Shown piece after piece: positions 6,898-16,242 of a stretch of DNA of 38,579 nucleotides. Origin of the DNA: an uncultured Lachnospiraceae bacterium (GTDB taxonomy: Bacteria; Bacillota; Clostridia; Lachnospirales; Lachnospiraceae); the NCBI GenBank assembly GCA_910577645.1, contig CAJTOL010000032.1, positions 1-38,579 on the forward strand. The letters run 5' to 3'. Position 1 is the first letter of the stretch. Each line of letters starts with the position of its first letter. The notes below the pieces were generated by a model that was not told where the DNA came from, did no database searches, and worked only from the letters and a program-made list of their open reading frames with translations. Position numbers and translations under genes: made by a program.

Positions 6898-9060
6898 TCA
6901 TTCTCCCGCCAAATTATACGGCTTATCCGCATCCTGTTTCAAATAGTAGCAAACAAAAGCCTCATCTTCATAATATACATTCAGTACAGATGGATTTGCC
7001 TCTGAAAAAGTCCGGCAATATTCATATACTTTTGACTCCAGAACCGTCCGTCCCCCGGCGTACGGTCCCCACATAGGTTCTATGTATTCCGCCAAATCTT
7101 CCCCGGCGGCTTCTTTTGAAATTTCCGTTGCCCTGATTGATGAGTTTTTGCTTAGTCCCAGCCACTTAGGCCCATGGAAAAAGTACATTTGATGGTACTC
7201 AATAGGCTTCTTTTCCACATAGATAAAAATGTGTTCTTTAGGAAGCGTGTACTTCTCATCTTCGCTTTTCTTAAGGAATTCCCAGATATCCTCATGGGAT
7301 CCGTAAAGGGCAACCTGAAAAGATTCCTCCATGGGAGAGACAATGGTATAGCTGTCTTTGGGAAATTCTTTTATAATAGAATCCGTTACCCATGCTGCAG
7401 CATCATACCGGTTTAAAGAGTAGAATAAAAATTCATGAAAATTCTCCTGGTAGTTTACCAGTACATAAATCCCTGCCGTCAAAATATAGGACATTGCCTT
7501 CCAGATATATTGATAGTGAAAGCGCGACGCAACAAAGAAAAGAAGATCCACCGGCATCATCACCACCGCATATGTCATCAAAAAACCTTCCGCGCAAAAG
7601 CGGTGTTCCGGAATCGTAACAGGAAATCCCCAGCTCTTTTCTCTACAGCTGGCGCAAAGGAATATCGATAAAAACGAAAGCAGAATAATTGAAAAATATT
7701 CCTTATTTGCTTTTCCGATAAATTTAAATTTTTTATGTCTGCTTAGAACAGCAAATATCAGCATCCCTACTGTTATCTGAAAAATCCGTACTCCTCTTTC
7801 CTTTTCAAAAGTCTTCTGATATCCGCTTTCATACATTTCTTTGATAAAATATTCGGTTTTTATGACTCCCTTTGCTACTTTCTGTCCTATATCTGGTAAT
7901 TTGTCCACAACTTCCCAGTCTTCCTCTGTTAAATCCAAAGGTCCTCTGAGAATTTCTGTATTTTCCAGCGTACTTTCCTGTACTTCCTCACTGGCCATAC
8001 TGCTGGCTGGTTGGTTTAACGCCCATGTTATGGAACCCTGAAACGGGATTCCCTTAATCATTCCTCCCAGTATGGGAATCGTGCCAATCATACATCCCCA
8101 AAAAACGGAAATAAACAAGGGAAGCAAACAGGCCGGCCGGAAAAGCTTTTTTATATAAATAAAAGTAAATGCTACACAGACAATAAAAGCCATTATTGTG
8201 GTATAGTAATGGGATGCTATAGATGCCGCTAATGCCATCGCAAACAGAAACAGATCGGTTCGTTTTCCCTGCTCAGGCCCTGTTTTTTTCATATAGCGGG
8301 CAAAATACGCCCCGCACAGAAACTGTGTATGCAGGCCAAACTCCATGGGCAGTGTCAGTGGAAGCCGGTACATAGAGTGTCCCCCAAAAATATCCAGGAC
8401 CGCATAAAGACAAAGTACAAAAATCGGCGAATAGCGCCAGTGAAAGACTTCCCGAAGCAAAACATAGGCTGACAGAAAAAAAACTGCAATATGAATGCTC
8501 TGTAAGTACAGCATACTGCTGTAAATACGAATCCCAAATAAAGCGTACAGACAATAAATAAAGCAATGCATTCCTTCCGGATAAATGCCGTTTGGAAATA
8601 TTTTTCCCTCTGCCAGCTTATTGACCCATCCATGATGGAGAAATACATCGTATACCCCATAAGAATGGATCTGGAATGACCCATAGGAAAAGTAAAGAGT
8701 TCCAAAGCCAACCACAGCCATCAGAAGAATCCATTCCCCTTTCACTTTGGGAATCCCCTGTAGCTTTATTTTATCCTTACCTGCCAGAAGCCTTTGAAAC
8801 CAGCCTTTTCGCAGGACAGCTGCCAGAAAAATTCCATAGAACAAAATGGCAACCAGCCTGATATGTAAAATCCCAAAGAGGCCTAGCATAAGGACAACGG
8901 TATTTATCATAACAATTTGAACCGTTACGCAGAAGCTGAAGATATCTCTCTTTGATTTTCCTTTTAAATACTCTCCAAAGACAACGGAGGGCCATAGAAA
9001 CATTAAAAATGTATATCCGGCCAATACTTTCACATATTCTAATATCCAATATGCATCCAT
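6898..9060 (-). CDS. Large polytopic membrane protein, paralog A (glycan assembly, family not recognised)
   Basis: A 720-residue protein with roughly 12 hydrophobic segments over the first 530 residues, then a soluble C-terminal domain of about 190 residues. It is a clear paralog of the product of 18026-20248: both begin with MD..WI.EY.KV and share GYTFLMFLWPSVVF / GYLFLMFLWPSVVF, a YP(E/Q).MHCFIYC motif, and NPSVLNVYYEDE.FVCYY near the end. The architecture resembles GT-C type glycosyltransferases or polymerases, but no diagnostic motif was identified, so the function is inferred only from context. The ATG at 9060 is chosen over a GTG six codons upstream because GAGG lies 8 nt before it and the paralog starts at the same aligned residue. 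Confidence 0.8.
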   Translation of the reverse strand: MDAYWILEYVKVLAGYTFLMFLWPSVVFGEYLKGKSKRDIFSFCVTVQIVMINTVVLMLGLFGILHIRLVAILFYGIFLAAVLRKGWFQRLLAGKDKIKLQGIPKVKGEWILLMAVVGFGTLYFSYGSFQIHSYGVYDVFLHHGWVNKLAEGKIFPNGIYPEGMHCFIYCLYALFGIRIYSSMLYLQSIHIAVFFLSAYVLLREVFHWRYSPIFVLCLYAVLDIFGGHSMYRLPLTLPMEFGLHTQFLCGAYFARYMKKTGPEQGKRTDLFLFAMALAASIASHYYTTIMAFIVCVAFTFIYIKKLFRPACLLPLFISVFWGCMIGTIPILGGMIKGIPFQGSITWALNQPASSMASEEVQESTLENTEILRGPLDLTEEDWEVVDKLPDIGQKVAKGVIKTEYFIKEMYESGYQKTFEKERGVRIFQITVGMLIFAVLSRHKKFKFIGKANKEYFSIILLSFLSIFLCASCREKSWGFPVTIPEHRFCAEGFLMTYAVVMMPVDLLFFVASRFHYQYIWKAMSYILTAGIYVLVNYQENFHEFLFYSLNRYDAAAWVTDSIIKEFPKDSYTIVSPMEESFQVALYGSHEDIWEFLKKSEDEKYTLPKEHIFIYVEKKPIEYHQMYFFHGPKWLGLSKNSSIRATEISKEAAGEDLAEYIEPMWGPYAGGRTVLESKVYEYCRTFSEANPSVLNVYYEDEAFVCYYLKQDADKPYNLAGE

Positions 9061-9194
9061 ATCTCTATCCTCTGTCACATTTTATTTCCGCGAGCAACGA
9101 ACCAAATGTGCATACTCGCATGAACACCTGGCAACTGCCGCCAGGGCCAAATATCCTACAGCTTGCTGCTGGGTATTTGACTTCGAGTTTCCTT
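9061..9194 (-). other. Structured 134-bp intergenic segment inside the glycan run
   Basis: This gap holds three consecutive inverted repeats: GCGAG...CTCGC (9091-9120 region), CCTGGC...GCCAGG (about 9128-9146), and a long imperfect stem AAATATCCTACAGC / GCTGCTGGGTATTT (about 9150-9179). It separates paralog A from the upstream GT2 gene and is the largest gap in the run. It may be a dispersed repeat element, a processing site or a weak terminator with downstream re-initiation. No coding potential was seen. Confidence 0.5.
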
Positions 9195-10217
9195 TTAGGG
9201 TGTTCCGATTATCAGCCTTCCCCATGTCTTTGCCACAATCCAGCCTAAGCCAGGATGTCTTCTAATTATCCACATGGCTGTTTTTCTGTATAGGGAAACC
9301 TTGCGGGAATTCATGAAAACGTCCTCATATCGTTCCAACTCCTCCATACAAATTCTCCAATTTTCCGAGTCTGGAGAAAAATCATGCCTGCTGCTGCGAA
9401 GGGCTTCTTTATACCAATAGTCTATAAATAAGAATGTATATAAAAGCTTATGCGAGCTAAAACCCGGGGCACAAAACTTCTCCCCTATAGCCAGAATTGG
9501 TTGCAAGGCATAGCAAATTTCCCTTGCAGTATAGATTCGGGTTGACGAGCTCCCTTCATGTTTACAATAAAAATAACCGTCAAAGTCCAATCTCTCCACA
9601 AAACCTCTGCAGCGGCCTGCATATTCACAGATAAAAGCAAAATCTTCAAATGCAACTACATCCTCAGGACAAAATATTTCTGGTTTTCCTCCTTGTCCTA
9701 TAATTACTTCACGTCGGAACAGAGCAGCGCAAAGACTCATCTGAATCTGTTCCCACATAATCATCTCCAGCGCCTGGTTAGGGCATTTTTTCCTATCCTT
9801 GCCTGGGGCATGTTGATGAGGTTTTGGAACTCCTGCTTCGTCACAAAATATAAGCCTGCATATGGATAAATCATTTCCCCTTCCCAGACTGTCAGCTAGC
9901 TTCTCGATCATTTCAGGATGAATCATATCGTCAGCATCTACAAATCCAATATAATCCCCCCTTGCAAGCCTTAATCCGTAATTGCGAGCCCTAGCTGCCC
10001 CTCCCCTGGGAACCGTAACCAGTTTAAACAAAGCTGTCTGAGGCTCATTCTTCCTTTTAAAGTCTTGTATCACTTTCTCTGTATTGTCAGTGGAACCGTC
10101 ATTTACTATAATCAATTCCAGATTAGTGTATGTGGAAGCAAGAATACTTTGAAGGCAGCGCTCTATTCTGGATTCTTCCTGGTAAGCAGGTACGATAATA
10201 GAAACCAACTCATTCAT
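9195..10217 (-). CDS. GT2 family glycosyltransferase
   Basis: A 340-residue inverting GT-A glycosyltransferase. The N-terminal fold has SIIVPAYQEESRIERCLQS, ELIIVNDGSTDNT and the metal-binding DXD as Asp94-Ala-Asp96 (VDADDMIHP). Its ATG overlaps the stop of the upstream GT4 gene by 4 bases (ATGA), so translation is coupled. The C-terminal third has no predicted membrane segment, so it is probably a cytoplasmic or peripheral transferase rather than a synthase. Sugar specificity cannot be told. Confidence 0.9.
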   Translation of the reverse strand: MNELVSIIVPAYQEESRIERCLQSILASTYTNLELIIVNDGSTDNTEKVIQDFKRKNEPQTALFKLVTVPRGGAARARNYGLRLARGDYIGFVDADDMIHPEMIEKLADSLGRGNDLSICRLIFCDEAGVPKPHQHAPGKDRKKCPNQALEMIMWEQIQMSLCAALFRREVIIGQGGKPEIFCPEDVVAFEDFAFICEYAGRCRGFVERLDFDGYFYCKHEGSSSTRIYTAREICYALQPILAIGEKFCAPGFSSHKLLYTFLFIDYWYKEALRSSRHDFSPDSENWRICMEELERYEDVFMNSRKVSLYRKTAMWIIRRHPGLGWIVAKTWGRLIIGTP

Positions 10218-11422
10218 ACTATAACATCAATCCATTTATCAATTACTGTATTCATTTCCAAAACCTTACTTCTTTCTATGCTTTTTTGTCTATAATGAAA
10301 CCTTTTTGAGGCATCTTCCAATAACTTCAAAATTGCCTCTGCCATTTTCCTTTCTCCTAATTCAAGTGGTTCTTGATGCTGATACATTTGTCCGCTACAT
10401 ACCGGAATCAATACGCCGTATTTTTCTTCTGATACATCCTCTATTCTTTTTCCTGCCGCATCTAATTGAGGCGCCAGTATCTCCCGCGCACCCGAATGTA
10501 CATCTGCCGCAATGCATGGCACTCCACAGCAGACAGCTTCCACCAGAGCATTGGGATATCCTTCTGACAGCGACGGCAAGATAAAAACATCTGCCAATGC
10601 ATAATACCAAAACGGATTTTCAGTGTATCCTATAAAAATAACTTTTCCCCCTAAATCGTACTGATTCACCAATTTTTCCAAGTACTCTTTTAGCAAACCG
10701 TCCCCAATAAGCAGCAATTTGGCATTTTTCTCCTTTTTTACTACTTTTGAAAAAGCTCTGATTAAATGCCATTGCCCCTTTTCCTCAACCATTCTTCCTA
10801 CTGTAATTACAATTTTCTGCTCATTTGCAGGGAGGACTTCAACCTTTTTATTTTTGGGAGGAACCTTCATCCTCTCCCGTAGCCATTGGCTATCGTATCC
10901 ATTTATTATGGTTCTGGTTTTACCCTTTGATATTTTCAGATATCTTATTAGTCCCGAAGTAATCTCTTCTGAAACACTTATTATTTTATCTGCATGAACA
11001 TATATCAATTTAATTGATAAGATAACTCCTATCTTTCCAAAAAGTCCAAGTCTGTTATTAATAGGATTACTGTGGATGGAAACAATAGTTTTACAATATT
11101 TATTTCCCGAAAGCACATTGGAAATATTGGAACTTGGCAAAAAGCTGATACATGCCCTATAGTGGTTTTCTTTCTTTATTTTCCTTAAATAGAAGGTTCT
11201 TTTAATAACTTCTCTCAAAAAATATAAAATCGTTTTTCTTTCTCCACACCCCGGAAGAGAGAGAGACAATATTCTTCCTTTATATGGATATTGGATAAAT
11301 GATTTATTATTTATCAGGATATCAACATGCCAGTTATCTGGAAAATGAGTTACAATATTGGACAACGTCCTTTCTGCACCACCCCCTTCTAATGTGGAAA
11401 TTACAAATAATATCTTATTCAT
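10214..11422 (-). CDS. GT4 family glycosyltransferase
   Basis: A 402-residue GT-B glycosyltransferase. It starts NKILFVISTLEGGGAERT, has IVITVGRMVEEKGQ at the start of the donor domain and a textbook EX7E motif, Glu287 to Glu295 (EGYPNALVE). The ATG at 11422 has AGAGAGG 7 nt upstream; an in-frame GTG eight codons earlier is an alternative. The coding sequence is visibly more AT-rich and uses more AAA/ATA/TTA codons than its neighbours, which suggests more recent acquisition within the cluster. It overlaps the next GT2 gene by 4 bases. Confidence 0.9.
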   Translation of the reverse strand: MNKILFVISTLEGGGAERTLSNIVTHFPDNWHVDILINNKSFIQYPYKGRILSLSLPGCGERKTILYFLREVIKRTFYLRKIKKENHYRACISFLPSSNISNVLSGNKYCKTIVSIHSNPINNRLGLFGKIGVILSIKLIYVHADKIISVSEEITSGLIRYLKISKGKTRTIINGYDSQWLRERMKVPPKNKKVEVLPANEQKIVITVGRMVEEKGQWHLIRAFSKVVKKEKNAKLLLIGDGLLKEYLEKLVNQYDLGGKVIFIGYTENPFWYYALADVFILPSLSEGYPNALVEAVCCGVPCIAADVHSGAREILAPQLDAAGKRIEDVSEEKYGVLIPVCSGQMYQHQEPLELGERKMAEAILKLLEDASKRFHYRQKSIERSKVLEMNTVIDKWIDVIV

Positions 11423-11464
11423 CTCATGTCCTCTCTGTTTAAACACTCAATACCTTAAAATATT

Positions 11465-12499
11465 TTATTTCCGAAACTCCTTCGGGACCTCTAATACTGT
11501 GTGATACCAATGCATTAAATCTGCTATCAACTTGTAAACCGGATAATATATACATCCCAAGTAGAATACTATCCTCCTGCACCAGTCCACTTTTGGAAAA
11601 AGAGCCTGCCTTTTTTCAGTTTCTATTAAATTCTTTACATATTCCTTTAATTCTCTATCACTATTTCTTTTTCCCATCTCCTGCCACAAAACTAAATTAC
11701 AGAGAAGACACCACTCCGTATGTACAGCTTCCGTTATTCTCCCCTTCTTTGTTTCATAGTCACAGATAGCCTTCTGACATTCATATCTGCTTCTGCAGGA
11801 TTCTACAGAATAGTCTCCTTCTCTTCTTCTGTTTTTCCTGTAAAAATACCAGTTTCGAAACAATACGGTAACATCCGCTCCATTGGATATCAACTGATAA
11901 AGAAACCATGTGTCTTCACCGTGCGTCAGATTTTCATTAAACCGGATTGCTTTTACTCCTTCCCGGAGAATCATTTTTCCTCCAATTGCATTAAGCTTTA
12001 CCTTTGTATGATGAAAAAAGTAAGGATTTCTTGCCTTATGATTGTCCAGATAACATCCTTCCCACGTCTGCCTGTCTTCCTTTTCCCAGACAGCGGACTT
12101 TTGAATCCTTCCCTTCTCTGCATACTGCATACCGGCAGTCCCTATCACTCCATGGCTCTCTTCCTGCAATTTGTACAGAGCCTCCAATAACTGGGGATGT
12201 ATCATATCATCACTGTCCAGAAAAAAAAGGTATTCTCCTTCTGCCGCTTCTATCCCTGCGTTTCTGGCAGCAGATACCCCTTTGTGTTCCTGAGGGAACA
12301 GCCGTATCCGGTTATCCCTCCTGCACAATTCTTCACAAAGTTCTTTACTTCCATCCTTTGAGCCATCATCAATCAAAATCACTTCAATTTTTGTCCAGGT
12401 TTGCTCCAAAACAGAGTTTACACAGTCCTCCAGGTATTCTTTTGTGTTATAAACCGGAATAATTACCGATATTTTTTGATTTTCCATCTCATCTTCCAT
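11465..12499 (-). CDS. GT2 family glycosyltransferase
   Basis: A 344-residue GT-A enzyme. SVIIPVYNTKEYLEDCVNS, VILIDDGSKDGS and the DXD motif Asp95-Ser-Asp97 (LDSDDMIHP) are all present. The gene overlaps the end of the upstream GT2 gene by 37 bases. The first ATG, preceded by AGGAAG, is used; a second ATG four codons later is also possible. Similar proteins transfer single sugars to lipid-linked surface glycans. Donor unknown. Confidence 0.9.
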   Translation of the reverse strand: MEDEMENQKISVIIPVYNTKEYLEDCVNSVLEQTWTKIEVILIDDGSKDGSKELCEELCRRDNRIRLFPQEHKGVSAARNAGIEAAEGEYLFFLDSDDMIHPQLLEALYKLQEESHGVIGTAGMQYAEKGRIQKSAVWEKEDRQTWEGCYLDNHKARNPYFFHHTKVKLNAIGGKMILREGVKAIRFNENLTHGEDTWFLYQLISNGADVTVLFRNWYFYRKNRRREGDYSVESCRSRYECQKAICDYETKKGRITEAVHTEWCLLCNLVLWQEMGKRNSDRELKEYVKNLIETEKRQALFPKVDWCRRIVFYLGCIYYPVYKLIADLMHWYHTVLEVPKEFRK

Positions 12500-13359
12500 A
12501 AGCTTCCTATCATCCTTTTTCTGTCTTTAAATTTTACGGCAAGGCTATATCTGCGTCTGATTTTCCAATACTGGATCCGCTCCTTTGACTCCTTATCCTG
12601 AATCCGGCATATAAAAGCGATTTCATCTACCAGTCTTTCATAATCCTGATATTTCTTTTCCTCTTCCTCTTTTGTCAATATCCTTCTGGAATGGCTTCCC
12701 GGCCTGACGCAGACCCCGTACAGCTTTTCCGGAATGGTTGGACATTGATGGTGAAACATAAAGGGCAGCAGCATCTGAAAATTCTGCCCCACATCGTATT
12801 CCGGAATCCGTCTCCGGGGATAAATTTTAAAAAAGCTTTCTGTCCGCAGCATATAACATCCGCAGCATACATAGGTCCTTCCTTCTAAAATATCCCAAAA
12901 CAAATCCTCTTTGGAGATGTCTCCGGTTTTCTCATCCGCTGGCAGCAGTGTTCCGGTTTCCTGCTGAAAATAATAGCTCAATGACCGGACACAGTGATAC
13001 CCTGGATTTTCCTGTAAAAACCTCACCCGTGTCTCCACAGATTCCTTCTCAAGACGGTCATCACTGTCCGGCCAGATAAGATATTCTCCGGTTACATAGG
13101 GGAATCCCCGGTTCAGGGCAGCCGATGCATTTTTATGTTCCGATTGTACAATCCGATAATCATATCCTTTTGATACAAACTTTTCCCTATAGCTCTCTGC
13201 AACCTCCAGCGTTTTATCTGCAGAACCATCATCAACCAAAATTACCTCTATAGAAGAATAGGTCTGTCCCAGAATAGAATCCAACATAGATGACAAATGA
13301 AGCGCTCCGTTAAATACAGGAATAACAGCAGATACTTTATCTTTTATAAATGTTTCCAT
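12463..13359 (-). CDS. GT2 family glycosyltransferase
   Basis: A 298-residue GT-A enzyme with SAVIPVFNGALHLSSMLDS, VILVDDGSADKT and a DXD at Asp98-Ser-Asp100 (WPDSDDRLE). It starts 20 bases after the ABC exporter gene with AGAGGAG in the gap. The C-terminal region is basic (FKDRKRM, WKMRWKIKKYR), which may help membrane association. Third GT2 of the run. Confidence 0.88.
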   Translation of the reverse strand: METFIKDKVSAVIPVFNGALHLSSMLDSILGQTYSSIEVILVDDGSADKTLEVAESYREKFVSKGYDYRIVQSEHKNASAALNRGFPYVTGEYLIWPDSDDRLEKESVETRVRFLQENPGYHCVRSLSYYFQQETGTLLPADEKTGDISKEDLFWDILEGRTYVCCGCYMLRTESFFKIYPRRRIPEYDVGQNFQMLLPFMFHHQCPTIPEKLYGVCVRPGSHSRRILTKEEEEKKYQDYERLVDEIAFICRIQDKESKERIQYWKIRRRYSLAVKFKDRKRMIGSLWKMRWKIKKYR

Positions 13360-13379
13360 TTCTGCTCCTCTTTGCAGGA

Positions 13380-15080
13380 CTATTTTACTCTTACAAACCC
13401 CATATTTTCGATTTTATACACCATATCACATTCGTTGGCCAGGCTCATATGATGGGTTGCTATCAATAAAGTCTTATTGCCTTTTACCTGTCTGATAGAA
13501 TCGATTACCGCCTTCTCTGTCTCCATATCCAGGGCAGCGGTAGCCTCATCCATAACCAGCAATTCAAAGTCTTTATATAAGGCTCTTGCCAGCGCAATTC
13601 TCTGGCGCTGTCCTCCTGAAATCGCCGTCCCGTTTTCCCCTATAATTGTATGGATTCCTTCCGGCAGCCGGGTAACCTCCTCCCACACCTGGGCACATTT
13701 TAAGCACTCTGTTACCTTTTCTTCGTTTACTTCCTTTTCGAAGAAAGCAACATTATTACATACGGTTTCTCCATTTAAGTATATGGTCTGGGGAATATAA
13801 CTTGTGATGGTCCCGATATCAGCCTGGCAGCTCCCTTTGCCATCCATGCAGGTAACAATATCATAATCATCATACCGGATACTTCCTTCCTCGGGTTTCA
13901 GCAGTCCAAGGATCAGATCCAGGAATGTTGTTTTTCCAATACCGGACACCCCGATAACTGCCACTGAACATCCTGCCGGAATATGGATAAAGGCATTTTC
14001 AAATATTTTTCTCTGTTTATCGTAGGAAAAGGTCAGATCCTTCACAAAAAGGCCCTGGTGGAAGGTCAGTTGTTTCTTTCTGGTTTTTTCTGTCTCCTTT
14101 TCCCTTTCTTTTATTTCCCGATACCGTTCCATCCCTTCTCTGAAAACTTCATAAGATTTCTGAGAAAATTTCACATCATTCAATCCGCCGATAACGTTAT
14201 ATGCAATGGGGATCATCTTAATCAGCATTGTAAGGTAGACCACCATTGAGGCAAGAAAGAGCGTGGTGTTTTCTCCCGGATTTATGAGAAACCAGCCTAA
14301 TATGAGAAACATTACTGTCATTACAAGATTTTGCATAATGACGCTGACCATGCTCTTTTTATATTGAAATTCCTTTTGTGCCCAGGTATATCCCTGCCCC
14401 ACATTCTGATACTTTTGTAACATAGAAGAGGAATCTCCGGCAATTTTCATTTCTTTAAAATTTCCATATGCGATAGTTACCTGTGCGTTGGCTTTAATGG
14501 CATACATTCTGGCCCTCTCGCCGTAAGCTCGTATCTGGTTCTGATAGAAAAAAAATATGGCCGCCATCAGTATTGTAAAGGAAATGCTGCTTATGATCCC
14601 AAACCATTTTGACGAGTATATCATCACCGCAAAATATCCTGTCATGGTTAAGATGTTAATCCAGATACCTGTGCATGCCACAATAATATTCATACAGCTT
14701 TGTGTATCGCTGCGGATCAAAGTAATCGCCTGCATAGGGCTTCTCTGATTATGATGCAGTAAATCTTCTGTCAGAAGCAGCTCATATAATTTTTCAGACC
14801 ATTTTTCCGCCCCATTATATAAAAAGCGGCTGTGGATCCGGCTCTTATAGAGATCAAAGAGTCCCTTTAAAAAGGAGATGCCCCCCATAAGAAGAGCAAA
14901 GATTCCCATCTCCTTTAACGCCCGCTGTTCCTCTAATACAATATTGATAATATAGATAATCACAGAAAAATTAAAAAGATCCGCAACCGGGCTGATAAAA
15001 TCGGCTATAGCCAGAATCTTCCAGGTTTTTTGCTCTTCTCTTTCTAAAGTTCCTGTCAGGTACCTAAACATCTCCATCAT
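13380..15080 (-). CDS. ABC exporter (fused membrane and ATPase domains)
   Basis: A 566-residue half-transporter, expected to act as a homodimer at the cytoplasmic membrane. The membrane domain covers about residues 20-300 with six hydrophobic segments. The ATPase domain has Walker A GVSGIGKT (377-384), Q-loop Gln431, signature ISGGQ (487-491), Walker B LLVMDE (507-512) and a switch histidine in ATHH (541-544). This is the MsbA/peptide-exporter layout. Its place among glycosyltransferases suggests export of a lipid-linked glycan or modifying molecule, but peptide or lipid export is also possible. ATG-ATG start with AGAGGAAA upstream; it overlaps the preceding gene by 17 bases. Confidence 0.9.
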   Translation of the reverse strand: MMEMFRYLTGTLEREEQKTWKILAIADFISPVADLFNFSVIIYIINIVLEEQRALKEMGIFALLMGGISFLKGLFDLYKSRIHSRFLYNGAEKWSEKLYELLLTEDLLHHNQRSPMQAITLIRSDTQSCMNIIVACTGIWINILTMTGYFAVMIYSSKWFGIISSISFTILMAAIFFFYQNQIRAYGERARMYAIKANAQVTIAYGNFKEMKIAGDSSSMLQKYQNVGQGYTWAQKEFQYKKSMVSVIMQNLVMTVMFLILGWFLINPGENTTLFLASMVVYLTMLIKMIPIAYNVIGGLNDVKFSQKSYEVFREGMERYREIKEREKETEKTRKKQLTFHQGLFVKDLTFSYDKQRKIFENAFIHIPAGCSVAVIGVSGIGKTTFLDLILGLLKPEEGSIRYDDYDIVTCMDGKGSCQADIGTITSYIPQTIYLNGETVCNNVAFFEKEVNEEKVTECLKCAQVWEEVTRLPEGIHTIIGENGTAISGGQRQRIALARALYKDFELLVMDEATAALDMETEKAVIDSIRQVKGNKTLLIATHHMSLANECDMVYKIENMGFVRVK

Positions 15081-16218
15081 TGTGCTTTTTCCTCTGAAAT
15101 ACGTACCGTTTCCCCGGCAGTTTTGCCGCCAGCCTGAAAAGGGGTATGATTTTATAAAGCAGCATAAAAGCTCTTCTCCCTCTGGCTGCGCCGGTTGGCT
15201 GTATCAGCCTTGGCTGTAATACGTCTTCCCCGCTGCATTGAAACCAGTTAAATTCTTCTTTTATTTCATTCCAAATATTTTTTGCCTTTTTAGAGTGTGC
15301 AATTACCACAGAAGTTCCCATCCCGTCATCCATCTTTGGCCTGACCCCTTCGATCCCCCAGAAATCACCTATGGTAAAGTCACTTTTCCTGTTTACTGTG
15401 CAGAACCGGCAGCTGTGGCAGGACGGACGCAGCATTAAATTTTTAAAATATAGTATGCAGTAAACGTCCTGATAAAGAGAGATGGCATACTCCTTCCCAC
15501 CGATGATACAGGAACAGGTATGTCCATTATCCCTGTTCCGTTTATCGCGGAACGAAAAGTCCGTCATTTTCCCTCCGTGCGCCCGTTCCAAATATTTTAC
15601 ATAATCACTCCAGATTCCGGGAGAGGGGACTCCATAGCATATCAAGTCCACTACAATAAGCCTTTCATAGGGCCGATTCAGATAGCGCATAAGGGCGTCT
15701 GCCTGGCAGGGAGTTCCGCTGAACAATACCCATCTTTCTTCTTTCAGCTCTCTCTCTATTTTTCCATATATTCCTTCCATATTGCTCTGGACGTATTTTG
15801 TTCGTTTGAGCTGCTGGAGCTGCCGTTCATCTTCCACGCCCTTATGGATGACCCTCATCGCCCCGTCATATCCTGCGCCGTAAACAATTCCCTGCCGGCT
15901 CAGCACATATTGTGCCAATATGGAAAACATACCGCCGGATGAACTGGAATATCTCACAGCTTTATTCTTAGCCTGAACCCCCAGATAAAGGTTTTTGTCC
16001 GCTTGTTTTTTATCCTTCCCGGTACATCTGCCTTCAAACCCATAGTGATTTGTAGGGCACACACCCCTGCATTTCCCGCAATGATTGCAAAGATCGCGGT
16101 TCATCTTTGGGTAGAGAAATCCTTCCTTATCCGGTCTCATCTCAATTGCTTTTTGGGGGCAGATTTCCCTGCATGCGCCGCATCCGCAGCATGTCTCTTT
16201 TTTTTCATGTCCTTTCAT
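15064..16218 (-). CDS. Coenzyme F420 hydrogenase/dehydrogenase beta-subunit family Fe-S protein
   Basis: A 384-residue protein with two N-terminal 4Fe-4S motifs, C10-x2-C13-x2-C16-x3-C20-P and C44-x2-C47-x2-C50-x3-C54-P, followed by the FrhB-type domain (SGTPCQADALMRYL, DLICYGVPSPGIW, GDFWG). In Firmicutes and Bacteroidetes this family is commonly encoded beside polysaccharide pyruvyl transferases in exopolysaccharide loci, as here; its exact redox role there is not established. The start at 16218 has GGAG 6 nt upstream and is preferred to a GTG four codons earlier. Confidence 0.85.
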   Translation of the reverse strand: MKGHEKKETCCGCGACREICPQKAIEMRPDKEGFLYPKMNRDLCNHCGKCRGVCPTNHYGFEGRCTGKDKKQADKNLYLGVQAKNKAVRYSSSSGGMFSILAQYVLSRQGIVYGAGYDGAMRVIHKGVEDERQLQQLKRTKYVQSNMEGIYGKIERELKEERWVLFSGTPCQADALMRYLNRPYERLIVVDLICYGVPSPGIWSDYVKYLERAHGGKMTDFSFRDKRNRDNGHTCSCIIGGKEYAISLYQDVYCILYFKNLMLRPSCHSCRFCTVNRKSDFTIGDFWGIEGVRPKMDDGMGTSVVIAHSKKAKNIWNEIKEEFNWFQCSGEDVLQPRLIQPTGAARGRRAFMLLYKIIPLFRLAAKLPGKRYVFQRKKHNDGDV

Positions 16219-16242
16219 AACTGTCTCCACCCGGAAATGTTC

